Assembly: GCF_900099705.1 (NCBI RefSeq) | Contig: NZ_LT629695.1 | Coordinates: 2,666,001 to 2,730,000, forward strand | Direction: 5' to 3' | Length of the DNA stretch: 64,000 nucleotides | DNA from: Agrococcus jejuensis | GTDB taxonomy: Bacteria; Actinomycetota; Actinomycetes; Actinomycetales; Microbacteriaceae | Shown here: in pieces, positions 43,547 to 55,247 of the stretch | Numbering within the stretch: the first letter of the stretch is position 1 | Layout of the letters: each line of letters starts with the position of its first letter | Notes under the pieces: model-generated | Told to the model about the DNA's origin: nothing | The model's input: the letters and a program-made list of their open reading frames with translations, nothing else | Databases searched by the model: none | Made by a program: the position numbers and the translations under genes

Positions 43547-44416
43547 GTGCGGACGGTTCGAGCAGGTGTCGCGGTCGCCCTGGCGATCGTGCTCTCGGCG
43601 TGCGCGAGCGGAGGCGGCGACGGCGGGACGAGCGGGGGCATGGGTGCCTCGGAGACCCAGGACCCGCCCGCGCTCAGCGCCGAGATCGTGCAGGAGCGCG
43701 GCGACGTGCGCGACGGGGTCGTGGGCATCGTGGTGACGAACGAGTCCGACGTCGACGTCGTCGTCGACCACGCCGAGTACCGCTCGTCGGCGCTCGTCGA
43801 GCCGCTCGTCGGCGGCGACGACTCGAGCATCCCCGCCGGCGCCACGCGGGCGTTGCGCGGCGAGCTGCCCACGCCGACGTGCGACGACGGCCCGATCGTC
43901 GACGAGGTCGTCGTCGTGCTCGACGACGGCACCGAGGTGACGCTCGACCCCGGCGACCCCTACGACCAGATCCCGACGCTCACCGAGGCGCCGTGCACGC
44001 GCCTCGACGTCGAGGCGGTCGTCGACGTCGAGTGGCTGCCCATCGAGGTCCCAGAGCCGGCGCTCGGCGCCGACGCGACCGTCTCCATCCGTCTCACGCC
44101 GACGGGTGCGGGCGAGCTCGCGGTGCAGTCCGTCGACGCGACCGTGCTGCTCGCGGTCGTCGACGCCGCGGGGGAGCGGGCCACGACCGTGCCGCTCGGG
44201 GCGACGATCACGGCAGACGGCGACGCGCAGACCATCGCCTTCACCGTGCGCCCTGGCCGCTGCGACGCGCACGCGATCGCCGAGGACAAGCAGGGCACGA
44301 TCTTCGTCTTCCAGGTCATGGTCGACGGCGAGCCGCGCACGCTGCAGCTGCCGAGCGACGACGCGACGCGCGACGCCCTGCTCGGCTACGCCGCCGCATC
44401 CTGCGGGCTCGACTGA
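43547..44416 (+). CDS. Putative lipoprotein
   Basis: This 289-residue protein has a lipoprotein signal peptide: MRTVRAGVAVALAIVLSAC, with the lipobox LSAC and modified Cys19, followed by a Gly/Ser/Asp-rich linker. The mature part is acidic and beta-rich, with two pairs of Cys (about residues 120-152 and 240-287) that could form disulfides outside the membrane. No family was recognised. GTG is the start; GGAGG lies directly against it, which is closer than ideal. Confidence 0.75.
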   Translation: MRTVRAGVAVALAIVLSACASGGGDGGTSGGMGASETQDPPALSAEIVQERGDVRDGVVGIVVTNESDVDVVVDHAEYRSSALVEPLVGGDDSSIPAGATRALRGELPTPTCDDGPIVDEVVVVLDDGTEVTLDPGDPYDQIPTLTEAPCTRLDVEAVVDVEWLPIEVPEPALGADATVSIRLTPTGAGELAVQSVDATVLLAVVDAAGERATTVPLGATITADGDAQTIAFTVRPGRCDAHAIAEDKQGTIFVFQVMVDGEPRTLQLPSDDATRDALLGYAAASCGLD

Positions 44417-44438
44417 GCCCGCACGACGCGACAGCGCG

Positions 44439-45662
44439 CTACTGGCGGTACGACGCCAGGAAGTTGCCGATGCGCTCGACGGCGACCGTGAGGTCGTCGG
44501 CGTAGGGCAGCGTCACGATGCGGAAGTGGTCGGGCTGCGGCCAGTTGAAGCCCGAGCCCTGCACGACGAGGATCTTCTCGCGCAGCAGGAGGTCGAGCAC
44601 GAGCTGCTGGTCGTCGTGGATCTGGTGCACCTCGGGGTCGAGGCGAGGGAACACGTAGAGCGCGCCGCGCGGCTCGACGACCGAGACGCCCGGGATCGAC
44701 CGCAGGCCCGTCACGGTGGCGTCGCGCTGCTCGAGCAGGCGTCCACCGGGCTCGATGAGGTCCTCGATCGACTGGTGGCCCGTGAGCGCCGTCTGGATGC
44801 CGTACTGCGACGGCACGTTGGGGCACAGGCGCGTGGAGGCGAGCAGGTCGATGCCCTGCAGGAATCCGCCAGCGTGGTGCTTCGGACCCGAGATCACCAT
44901 CCAGCCGGCACGGAAGCCGGCGGCGCGGTAGGTCTTCGACAGGCCGTTGTACGTGATGCACAGCAGGTCGGGCGCGAGCGACGCGATCGACGTGTGCTGC
45001 GCGTCGCCGTACAGGATGCGGTCGTAGATCTCGTCGGCGAGCAGCAGCAGCGAGTGCTTGCGGGCGAGGTCGACCATGCCGCGCAGCACCTCGGGCGTGT
45101 AGACGGCGCCCGTGGGGTTGTTGGGGTTGATGACGACGAGCGCCTTCGTGCGCGGCGTGATCTTGGCCTCGAGGTCGGCGAGGTCGGGCTGCCAGCCGTT
45201 CTGCTCGTCGCACAGGTAGTGCACGGGCGTGCCGCCGCCGAGGCTCGTCATGGCCGTCCAGAGCGGGTAGTCGGGGGCGGGGATGAGCACCTCGTCGCCC
45301 TGGTCGAGCAGCGCCTGCATCGTGATGGTGATGAGCTCGGAGACGCCGTTGCCGAGGTACACGTCGTCGACGGTGAGCTGCGGGAAGCCCGGCACGCCCT
45401 CGTAGCGGGCGACGACGGCGCGGCGTGCCGAGAGGATGCCCTTCGACTCCGAGTAGCCCTCGGCGTTGCGGATCTCGGCGATCATGTCCTGCACGATCGT
45501 CTCGGGCGTCTCGAAGCCGAACGGCTTGGGGTTGCCGATGTTGAGCTTGAGGATGCGGTGGCCCTCTGCCTCGAGCCGCGCGGCCTCCGCGTGCACGGGT
45601 CCTCGGATCTCGTAGAGGACGTGCTTCAGCTTCGACGACTGGTCGAGGGACTTCAGAGCCAT
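44439..45662 (-). CDS. alaA: Alanine-type PLP aminotransferase (AlaA-like)
   Basis: This 407-residue class I aminotransferase is like E. coli AlaA, which makes alanine from pyruvate and glutamate. Visible motifs are KLNIGNPKPFGF, PAPDYPLWTA, INPNNPTGAVY, DEIYDRILYGD and the PLP lysine in NGLSKTYRAAGFRAGW. The C-terminal FNWPQPDHFRIVTLPY contains the carboxylate-binding Arg. Length is normal. A TAGCAT element is six bases upstream of the ATG, so the transcript is probably leaderless. Confidence 0.88.
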   Translation of the reverse strand: MALKSLDQSSKLKHVLYEIRGPVHAEAARLEAEGHRILKLNIGNPKPFGFETPETIVQDMIAEIRNAEGYSESKGILSARRAVVARYEGVPGFPQLTVDDVYLGNGVSELITITMQALLDQGDEVLIPAPDYPLWTAMTSLGGGTPVHYLCDEQNGWQPDLADLEAKITPRTKALVVINPNNPTGAVYTPEVLRGMVDLARKHSLLLLADEIYDRILYGDAQHTSIASLAPDLLCITYNGLSKTYRAAGFRAGWMVISGPKHHAGGFLQGIDLLASTRLCPNVPSQYGIQTALTGHQSIEDLIEPGGRLLEQRDATVTGLRSIPGVSVVEPRGALYVFPRLDPEVHQIHDDQQLVLDLLLREKILVVQGSGFNWPQPDHFRIVTLPYADDLTVAVERIGNFLASYRQ

Positions 45663-45668
45663 TGCACC

Positions 45669-45674
45669 ATGCTA
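45669..45674 (-). promoter_or_regulatory. Leaderless-type -10 for the aminotransferase
   Basis: Minus-strand TAGCAT ends six bases before the ATG at 45662. Confidence 0.5.
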
Positions 45675-45730
45675 GGTCGGCGCGGATGGCGGGATGCGCG
45701 ACCACTGGTGGGTCGGCGGACCGGCGGGCA

Positions 45731-45768
45731 CCTTTCGAGGCTCGCTTCGCTCGCACCTCAAGGAGCGG
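45731..45768. repeat. REP-like intergenic element
   Basis: The 38 bases begin CCTTTCGAGGCTCGC and end CACCTCAAGGAGCGG, with CGAGG and CCTCA placed to pair and GCTCGC repeated inside. TTTCGAG...CCTCAA elements of this type recur between genes in Microbacteriaceae genomes. The remaining bases of this 131-base gap show nothing else. Confidence 0.45.
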
Positions 45769-45793
45769 TCCTCGGGCGGACCGCAGCGCCGCG

Positions 45794-46675
45794 TCAGCGG
45801 GCGGGCAGCTGCAGCAGGCCGCCCTCGACGCGGCACGTCGCCGCCGCGATCGCCATGGCGTCGTCGAGCACCTCGCGCCACCAGTCCTCGCCCACGTCGG
45901 TGCCGGTGATCTCGGCCTCCGCGAGGGCTGCCGCGACGGCGGCGATCGTCGCGTCGCCCGCGCCGATCGTGTCGACGATCGGCGCGTCCATCGCGTGGAT
46001 GGGGGCGTGGATGCTCGCGGTGCGCGCGTGCGCCGTGGCGCCGTCAGGCCCCTCGGTCACGAGCACGGCGGCGGCGCCGAGCGACAGGAGGCGCGAGGCG
46101 ACGGCGTGCGGCTCGGTGCCCCACACGAGCTCGGCATCCTCGTCGCCCACCTTCACGACCCGCGACCGGGCGCCGATGCGCTCGACGGCCTCGCGGAAGC
46201 GCACGACGTGCTCGGGCGTCGGCAGGTAGCCGGGGCGCGGGTTGGGGTCGACGACGAGGCGGCGCTCAGGCTCGGCGATGCGCAGCAGCGGCTCCGCCTG
46301 GCTCGCGTCGTCGAGGGCCATGCACGACACGACGACTAGGTCGGCTGCGTCGAGCAGGGGCAGCAGAGGCGTCACGTCGACGTGCCGGCGCACGCCGGCC
46401 TCGTTGAAGACGTAGCGCATGGTGTCGCCGTCGCGCGTCGCGGTGGCGGTCGCGGTGCCGAGCGGCGCGGGCGTGGGCGCGAGCCGCACCCCGTGGGATG
46501 CGGCGTGCGCCACGAGCAGGCGGCCGGGCTCGTCGTCGGCGACCATCGCGACGAGGTCGACGTCGGCGCCGAGGCGCGCGAGGCCGACGGCGACGTTGAG
46601 CGCCGCGCCGCCGGGCACGCTGCGGCCGTCGACCACGTCGACGAGCGCGTCGCCGACGACGGCCATGCGAGTCAC
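45794..46675 (-). CDS. PfkB-family carbohydrate kinase
   Basis: This 293-residue sugar kinase has the ribokinase fold. The N-terminal signature region is GGAALNVAVGLARLGADV (about 22-39). The C-terminal signature DTIGAGDATIAA contains the catalytic Asp and anion hole. It resembles fructokinase or ribokinase; the substrate is unknown. It starts at a GTG seven bases after a TAGGGC; an ATG nine bases on is possible. Its start lies 11 bases after the stop of the small membrane protein gene. Confidence 0.87.
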   Translation of the reverse strand: MTRMAVVGDALVDVVDGRSVPGGAALNVAVGLARLGADVDLVAMVADDEPGRLLVAHAASHGVRLAPTPAPLGTATATATRDGDTMRYVFNEAGVRRHVDVTPLLPLLDAADLVVVSCMALDDASQAEPLLRIAEPERRLVVDPNPRPGYLPTPEHVVRFREAVERIGARSRVVKVGDEDAELVWGTEPHAVASRLLSLGAAAVLVTEGPDGATAHARTASIHAPIHAMDAPIVDTIGAGDATIAAVAAALAEAEITGTDVGEDWWREVLDDAMAIAAATCRVEGGLLQLPAR

Positions 46676-46682
46676 TGCCAGA

Positions 46683-46688
46683 GCCCTA
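46683..46688 (-). promoter_or_regulatory. Leaderless-type -10 for the PfkB gene
   Basis: Minus-strand TAGGGC ends seven bases before the GTG at 46675 and overlaps the stop codon of the preceding gene. Confidence 0.4.
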
Positions 46689-46895
46689 CAGGCCCAGCGA
46701 GCGGTCGAGCTCCTCGGCCCGCACGCGCTTGTCGTCGTCGATCACGGCGCCGACCGCGAGGGCCACGCCGATGCCCCACGACGCCCACAGCAGGCCGAGC
46801 CGCCAGTCGCGCGGCCCCTCGCGCGTCATCTTCACGACGCCGATGCCGCTCGCGACGGCGGCGATGAACCCGGGGTTCAGGATGAACTTGCGCAC
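46686..46895 (-). CDS. Small membrane protein
   Basis: This 69-residue protein has a hydrophobic N-terminal stretch (FIAAVASGIGVV) and a second membrane segment (LGLLWASWGIGVALAVGAVI, about residues 33-52). A short charged tail follows. The start is a GTG six bases after a TAGCGT element. Function unknown; it is probably expressed with the PfkB kinase gene downstream. Confidence 0.6.
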   Translation of the reverse strand: MRKFILNPGFIAAVASGIGVVKMTREGPRDWRLGLLWASWGIGVALAVGAVIDDDKRVRAEELDRSLGL

Positions 46896-46901
46896 GAGCC
46901 C

Positions 46902-46907
46902 ACGCTA
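46902..46907 (-). promoter_or_regulatory. Leaderless-type -10 for the small membrane protein
   Basis: Minus-strand TAGCGT ends six bases before the GTG at 46895. Confidence 0.45.
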
Positions 46908-46957
46908 CCCGGCGAAGCCTGCGCACCCACAGGGGTCGCGCGACGGCCGAGCGGCGA

Positions 46958-47749
46958 CTAGGCCTGGCCCAGGTGCTTCCTGGCGAAGTCGATCGTCTCC
47001 TGGATGAGCGCGCGGCGATCCTTCTCGGTGCGCACGTTGCGCGTCTTGATCTCGGCGATGATCTGGCCGCCGAAGTCGGTCGCGGCGAGCATCTGCAGCA
47101 CCTCGGCGACGGGCTCGTTGCCGCGGCCGGGCACGAGGTGCTCGTCGGAGGTGCGGTTCGACTTGCCGCCGATGCCGTCGGTGAGGTGCAGGTGGCGCAG
47201 GCGCGAGCCGAGGTCGTTCGCGAGCTCGAGCGAGTTCCGACCGGCGAGCGCGCAGTGCGAGAAGTCGAGCGTCGCGTGCCGCACGTCCATGAGGCTCGGG
47301 TCGATGCCCGGCAGGTACGCCTTGCGGTCCTTGCCGCCCGTGCGCCACGGGAACATGTTCTCGACGGCGATCGCGACGTCGTACTTGTCCTCGGTGCGGC
47401 GCACCGACTCCTCGAACGTCGCGGCGTACTTGCCCTGCCAGCGGAACGGCGGATGCACGACGACCGTCTCGGCGCCCGTGTCGACCGCGAGCTGCGCGGA
47501 GCGCTCGAGCTTCACGAAGTGGTCGTTGCCCCACACGAACGACGTGAGCAGCAGCGTGGGCGCGTGGATCGCGAGGATCGGCTGGTCGTACGCCTTCGCG
47601 AGCACCGTGAGGCGATCGGCGTCGCGCGTGCGCGCATCCGTCGTCACCATCACCTCGACGCCGTCGTAGCCGCACTCGGCGGACAGGCGGAAGCCGTCCT
47701 CGAGCGGTCGAGGGAAGACGCTGATGGTGCTGAGTCCGACGGGGATCAC
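46958..47749 (-). CDS. Sugar phosphate isomerase/epimerase-fold (TIM barrel) protein
   Basis: This 263-residue protein has the xylose isomerase-like TIM-barrel fold. Probable metal ligands are in VAIAVENMFPW (Glu), TLDFSHCAL (Asp), HLHLTDGIG (His) and IIAEIKTRN (Glu). It has no sugar pathway neighbours apart from the PfkB kinase gene downstream on the same strand, and its substrate is unknown. The GTG at 47749 lies seven bases after TAGCGT; a GTG nine bases earlier overlaps that hexamer and is rejected. Confidence 0.82.
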   Translation of the reverse strand: MIPVGLSTISVFPRPLEDGFRLSAECGYDGVEVMVTTDARTRDADRLTVLAKAYDQPILAIHAPTLLLTSFVWGNDHFVKLERSAQLAVDTGAETVVVHPPFRWQGKYAATFEESVRRTEDKYDVAIAVENMFPWRTGGKDRKAYLPGIDPSLMDVRHATLDFSHCALAGRNSLELANDLGSRLRHLHLTDGIGGKSNRTSDEHLVPGRGNEPVAEVLQMLAATDFGGQIIAEIKTRNVRTEKDRRALIQETIDFARKHLGQA

Positions 47750-47756
47750 TCGCGCC

Positions 47757-47762
47757 ACGCTA
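47757..47762 (-). promoter_or_regulatory. Leaderless-type -10 for the TIM-barrel gene
   Basis: Minus-strand TAGCGT ends seven bases before the GTG at 47749. Confidence 0.5.
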
Positions 47763-47831
47763 GCGCCATCGCGCGTCGCGCACGTTGCGGGGGTGGGACG
47801 CGCGGATGCCATGGAGGGTTCGCGACGCTCA

Positions 47832-47837
47832 TAGACT
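47832..47837 (+). promoter_or_regulatory. Leaderless-type -10 for ilvD
   Basis: TAGACT ends seven bases before the ilvD ATG. A transcript starting there has no leader, so leader-peptide attenuation of ilvD is not possible from this promoter. Confidence 0.55.
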
Positions 47838-47844
47838 CAGGCGC

Positions 47845-49536
47845 ATGGCGATCGACATCAAGCCGCGTTCGCGCGCGGTCACGGACGGCATCGAGGCGAC
47901 GACGAGCCGAGGCATGCTTCGCGCCGTCGGCATGGGCGACGACGACTGGGAGAAGCCGCAGATCGGCATCGCCTCGTCGTGGAACGACATCACGCCGTGC
48001 AACCTCTCCCTCGACCGGCTCGCGCAGGGCTCCCGCGAGGGCGTGCACGCCGGCGGCGGCTACCCGCTGCAGTTCGGCACCATCTCCGTCTCCGACGGCA
48101 TCTCGATGGGCCACGAGGGCATGCACTTCTCGCTCGTGAGCCGTGAGGTCATCGCCGACTCCGTCGAGACCGTCGTCATGGCCGAGCGTCTCGACGGCAC
48201 CGTGCTGCTCGCCGGCTGCGACAAGTCGCTGCCCGGCATGCTCATGGCCGCAGCCCGCCTCGACCTCGCCTCCGTCTTCGTCTACGCCGGCTCGATCGCG
48301 CCGGGCTGGGTGAAGCTCTCGGACGGCACCGAGAAGGAGCTCACGATCATCGACTCGTTCGAGGCGGTCGGCGCGTGCAAGGCCGGCACCATGAGCGAGG
48401 AGGACCTCAAGCGCATCGAGTGCGGGTTCGCCCCGGGCGAGGGCGCCTGCGGCGGCATGTACACCGCCAACACCATGGCGTGCGTCGCCGAGGCGCTCGG
48501 CATGAGCCTGCCCGGCTCGTCGACGCCGCTGTCGGCCGACCGCCGCCGCGACATGTACGCGCACCGCTCGGGCGAGGCCGTCGTCGAGCTGCTGCGCAAG
48601 GGCATCACGGCCCGCGACATCCTCACGCGCAAGGCGTTCGAGAACGCCGTCACCGTCGCCATGGTGCTCGGCGGCTCGACCAACGCCGTGCTGCACCTGC
48701 TCGCGATCGCGCACGAGGCCGGCGTCGAGCTGACCCTCGAGGACTTCCGCGAGATCGGCGCACGTTCGCCGCACCTCGCCGACGTCAAGCCGTTCGGCCG
48801 CTTCGTCGCGCAGGACTTCGACCGCGTCGGCGGCATGCCCGTCGTCATGGCCGCGCTGCTCGAGGCCGGCCTGCTGCACGGCGACGCCCTCACGGTCACG
48901 GGCAAGACCGTCGCCGAGAACCTCGCCGAGCTCGCGCCGGCCCCGCTCGACGGCACCGTCGTGCGCGCGATCGACGACCCCATCCACGCGACCGGCGGCC
49001 TCACGGTGCTGCACGGCTCGCTCGCCCCCGAGGGCGCCGTCGTGAAGACGGCCGGCTTCGACGCCGAGATCTTCGAGGGCCCCGCCCGCGTGTTCCAGCG
49101 CGAGCGCGCCGCCATGGATGCGCTCACGAACGGCGAGATCGAGAAGGGCGACGTGGTGGTCATCCGCTACGAGGGCCCCAAGGGCGGACCCGGCATGCGC
49201 GAGATGCTCGCCATCACCGCCGCCATCAAGGGCGCAGGGCTCGGCAAGGATGTACTACTGTTGACGGACGGACGATTCTCAGGCGGCACAACCGGCCTGT
49301 GCATCGGACACATCGCGCCCGAGGCCGTGGACTCCGGTCCCATCGCCTTCGTTCGCGATGGCGACACCATTCGCGTCGACATCCCGGCTCAGCGCATCGA
49401 CCTACTGGTCGATCCTGCAGAGCTCGCATCCCGCCAGGAAGGCTGGGAGCCGCTTCCGCCGCGCTACACGCGGGGAGTCCTCGCAAAGTACGCCCGTCTC
49501 GTGCGCTCCGCCGCACAGGGGGCCGTCACGGGCTGA
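47845..49536 (+). CDS. ilvD: Dihydroxy-acid dehydratase
   Basis: This 563-residue iron-sulfur enzyme makes the 2-oxo acid precursors of isoleucine and valine. Cluster ligands are in [22 protein letters not shown] and [14 protein letters not shown]. The C-terminal half has [12 protein letters not shown] and [13 protein letters not shown]. The frame is intact, but the last 96 codons (from 49249) have about one codon in four ending in A or T, against about three in the preceding 95. This suggests that the 3' end was replaced by recombination. The gene heads the ilvD-ilvB-ilvN-ilvC cluster. Confidence 0.96.
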   Translation: MAIDIKPRSRAVTDGIEATTSRGMLRAVGMGDDDWEKPQIGIASSWNDITPCNLSLDRLAQGSREGVHAGGGYPLQFGTISVSDGISMGHEGMHFSLVSREVIADSVETVVMAERLDGTVLLAGCDKSLPGMLMAAARLDLASVFVYAGSIAPGWVKLSDGTEKELTIIDSFEAVGACKAGTMSEEDLKRIECGFAPGEGACGGMYTANTMACVAEALGMSLPGSSTPLSADRRRDMYAHRSGEAVVELLRKGITARDILTRKAFENAVTVAMVLGGSTNAVLHLLAIAHEAGVELTLEDFREIGARSPHLADVKPFGRFVAQDFDRVGGMPVVMAALLEAGLLHGDALTVTGKTVAENLAELAPAPLDGTVVRAIDDPIHATGGLTVLHGSLAPEGAVVKTAGFDAEIFEGPARVFQRERAAMDALTNGEIEKGDVVVIRYEGPKGGPGMREMLAITAAIKGAGLGKDVLLLTDGRFSGGTTGLCIGHIAPEAVDSGPIAFVRDGDTIRVDIPAQRIDLLVDPAELASRQEGWEPLPPRYTRGVLAKYARLVRSAAQGAVTG

Positions 49537-49568
49537 CGCTCGCATCCGCGTCGCCCAGGGAGATCGCC

Positions 49569-52950
<3,382 letters not shown>

Positions 52951-52978
52951 CGCTCGCGCTCACCTGAGAGCAACGATC

Positions 52979-53024
52979 TGAGGTTTTCGGCCCTTTCTGA
53001 CATCAGAAAGGGCCGAAAACCTCA
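52979..53024. repeat. Long intergenic hairpin, copy 2
   Basis: Perfect 22-base arms enclose a CA loop, and three more pairs can extend the stem to 52975-53028. The shared core is GAGGTTTTCGGCCC. It lies between the convergent ilvC and ROK genes and may terminate both. Confidence 0.88.
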
Positions 53025-53053
53025 TATCTGTGTGCGCGGCGGGGCGCGCGCGG

Positions 53054-54232
53054 TCAGCGGGCGAGGTGGGCGTCGACGAGGGCGGGGGAGAGCACGTGCT
53101 GGCGCACGAGGATCGCCGCGCCTCGGGCACCCGCGAGGGCGCCGCCCTGCGACTGCACGATCGACAGGTGCTGCGTCGCCAGCGGGATCGAGCGCCGGTA
53201 GACGACCTCGCGCACGCCCGCGAGCAGCTGCTCGCCCGCGCGGGCGATCGAGCCGCCCAGCACGATGACCGCGGGGTTGTGCAGGCTCACGACGAGCGCG
53301 AGCGCCTCGCCGAGCACGCGGCCGGCCTCGCGCGTGATGTCGAGCGCATCCGCATCCCCGGCGCGCAGCAGCGCCACGACGTGGTCGCTCGACGTCGCCG
53401 CGATGCCGCGCGCGACGAGCGCCTCGGCGATGGCCGTGCCGCTCGCGATCGCCTCGAGGTCGCGCTCGTCCTCGGGCGTGCGCAGCGGCGACGGGCTGTA
53501 GGGCACGCGGATGTGCCCGAGGTCGCCCGCAGCGCCGTCGGCGCCGCGCTGCAGCACGCCGCCCGCGATGATGCCGGCGCCGATGCCCGTCGCGACCTTC
53601 ACGTACACCAGGTCGTCGTGGCGGCCGCCGCTCGCGGCATGCTCGCCGAGGGCGAGGATGTTCACGTCGTTGTCGACGAGCACGGGCACGGGGAACGCGC
53701 GCTGCACGTGCGCGGGGATGTCGAAGCGATCCCAGCCGGGCATGATCGGCGGGTTCACGGGTCGGCCGGTGGCGTGCTCGACGGGGCCGGGCACGCCGAT
53801 GCCGACGCCGACCACGTGGCTCGCGTCGCGGCCGGCGGTCTCGAGCAGCGTGCGCGCGTGCGAGCAGGCGGCGTCGAGCGCCGCGACGGGGCCGTCGGCG
53901 ATGTCGAGCGCGAGCGACACGGAGGCGACGGCCGTCGCCGAGAGGTCGGTGATGGCGATGTTCGCGTGCCGGGCGCCGAAGTCGAACGCCACGATCGTGC
54001 CGCCGGAGGGGTCGAACGCGAGCATCGACGGCGGACGTCCGCCCGTGGACGTCGTGGCGCCGGCGGCGCGCAGCAGGCCGGCGGCGGCGAGGGCGTCGAT
54101 GCGCGCCGCGACCGTCGCGCGGCCGAGGCCCGTGGCCTCGACGAGCTCGGCACGCGTGCGGGCGCGGCCGTCGAGGAAGTGCTGCAGCAGCACGCCCGCG
54201 CTCGTCGGATGCGGGGGGATCGCCAGCGACAT
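53054..54232 (-). CDS. ROK-family transcriptional regulator
   Basis: This 392-residue protein joins an N-terminal winged helix (RTRAELVEATGLGRATVAARI, about 26-46, partial) to a ROK sugar-binding domain. The ROK part has VAFDFGARHANIAI (phosphate-binding-like Asp) and VDNDVNILALGEH. The usual zinc site with its CxCG...C signature is replaced by a Ser/Pro-rich stretch (VPYSPSPLRTPEDER), so zinc is probably not bound. GAGGAGG precedes the ATG. Divergent orientation suggests control of the catabolic locus at 54391-61700. Confidence 0.9.
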   Translation of the reverse strand: MSLAIPPHPTSAGVLLQHFLDGRARTRAELVEATGLGRATVAARIDALAAAGLLRAAGATTSTGGRPPSMLAFDPSGGTIVAFDFGARHANIAITDLSATAVASVSLALDIADGPVAALDAACSHARTLLETAGRDASHVVGVGIGVPGPVEHATGRPVNPPIMPGWDRFDIPAHVQRAFPVPVLVDNDVNILALGEHAASGGRHDDLVYVKVATGIGAGIIAGGVLQRGADGAAGDLGHIRVPYSPSPLRTPEDERDLEAIASGTAIAEALVARGIAATSSDHVVALLRAGDADALDITREAGRVLGEALALVVSLHNPAVIVLGGSIARAGEQLLAGVREVVYRRSIPLATQHLSIVQSQGGALAGARGAAILVRQHVLSPALVDAHLAR

Positions 54233-54311
54233 CCGGCCTCCTCGCCTGGCGTCGCAGGGATGCGACGGGCTTCCACGCTACTGCACGCGACTTGAGTCCG
54301 CTTCATGTTCG

Positions 54312-54337
54312 ACTTTTGCTTGGTGAGCAGCAGAAGT
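54312..54337. promoter_or_regulatory. Candidate ROK operator (inverted repeat)
   Basis: ACTTTTGCT and AGCAGAAGT (one mismatch) are separated by eight bases. The pair lies five bases upstream of a TACGTT that may be the -10 of the catabolic operon. It is the clearest palindrome in the 158-base divergent gap. Confidence 0.5.
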
Positions 54338-54342
54338 GGTGC

Positions 54343-54348
54343 TACGTT
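54343..54348 (+). promoter_or_regulatory. Candidate -10 of the catabolic operon
   Basis: TACGTT follows the inverted repeat and would give a leader of about 35 nt before the ATG at 54391. Confidence 0.4.
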
Positions 54349-54390
54349 CATCCCGAACCCGGAGCAATCTCGATGAGGAGACCCGAGCCG

Positions 54391-55149
54391 ATGAGCGACA
54401 TCGCACTGCAGCTGTACTCGATCCGCGAGCGCATCGAGAGCGACGGGCTCGCCCCGTCGCTCGCGCACGCCGCATCCGCGGGCTTCGACCGCATCGAGCT
54501 CTACAACCTCATGGGGTGGGCCGAGGAGCTGCGCACCGAGCTGCCCGCCAACGGCCTCACGGCGACCACGGCCCACGCCCGCCTGCTGGGCGAGGACCAG
54601 TCGGCGATCTTCGCCACGGCGGCTTCGCTCGGCGTCGAGACGATCATCGACCCGTACACCGACCCCGCGCTCTGGACGACGCGCGACGACGTGCTGCGCA
54701 TCGCCGACCACCTCAACTCGTCGGCAGCCGGCGCGCGCGAGCACGGCCTCGCCCTCGGCTACCACAACCACGCGTGGGAGGCCGCGGCCCTCGGTGACAC
54801 GACGGCCCTCGAGGTGCTCGCCGACGCGCTCGACCCCGAGGTCGTGCTCGAGGTCGACGCGTACTGGGCCGCCGTCGGCGGCGCCGACGTGCCCGCCCTG
54901 CTCACGGCCCTCGGCAGCCGCGTCGTCGCGCTGCACCTCAAGGACGCGCCGCTCGTCGACGGCGCCCTCTCGCAGGACCGCCACGACCAGCTGCCCGTGG
55001 GCGAGGGCGCCATCGAGTGGACGTCGATCCTCGACGCAGCCCCCACGGCACGCCTCCTCGTCGTCGAGTTCGACGAGTTCCGCGGCGACATCTACGACGG
55101 CGCAGCCACCAGCCTCGCCGGCATCCGCACGCTCACCACCGCGCGCTGA
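54391..55149 (+). CDS. Sugar phosphate isomerase/epimerase-fold protein
   Basis: This 252-residue TIM-barrel protein has likely metal ligands in GYHNHAWEA (with the Glu at the start of the preceding strand), LEVDAYWAAVGG (Asp), ALHLKDAPL (His) and VVEFDEF (Glu). Proteins of this fold isomerise or epimerise sugars, or act as eliminases or hydratases on 3-keto sugars. It is the first gene of the operon controlled from the divergent gap. I chose the ATG next to the conserved start IALQLYSIR; an ATG 18 bases earlier is possible. Confidence 0.85.
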   Translation: MSDIALQLYSIRERIESDGLAPSLAHAASAGFDRIELYNLMGWAEELRTELPANGLTATTAHARLLGEDQSAIFATAASLGVETIIDPYTDPALWTTRDDVLRIADHLNSSAAGAREHGLALGYHNHAWEAAALGDTTALEVLADALDPEVVLEVDAYWAAVGGADVPALLTALGSRVVALHLKDAPLVDGALSQDRHDQLPVGEGAIEWTSILDAAPTARLLVVEFDEFRGDIYDGAATSLAGIRTLTTAR

Positions 55150-55247
55150 CCAGACAGACCCATCACCACATCGTCGGCTCGCCGACACCCGCCCGCCCGG
55201 CTGCGTCGCCGGGAGGGATGCACGCACCACAGGACGAAGGAGTTCCG

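Noticed and set aside
47760..47845. Leader-peptide attenuator in front of ilvD
   Set aside because: The -10 element ends seven bases before the ATG and the gap to the divergent gene is short, with no branched-chain-rich leader frame and no terminator hairpin.
49240..49536. Frameshift near the end of ilvD, suggested by the abrupt codon change
   Set aside because: The frame continues through the conserved [13 protein letters not shown] and GHIAPEA segments to a normal end, so only codon choice changes, not the protein frame.
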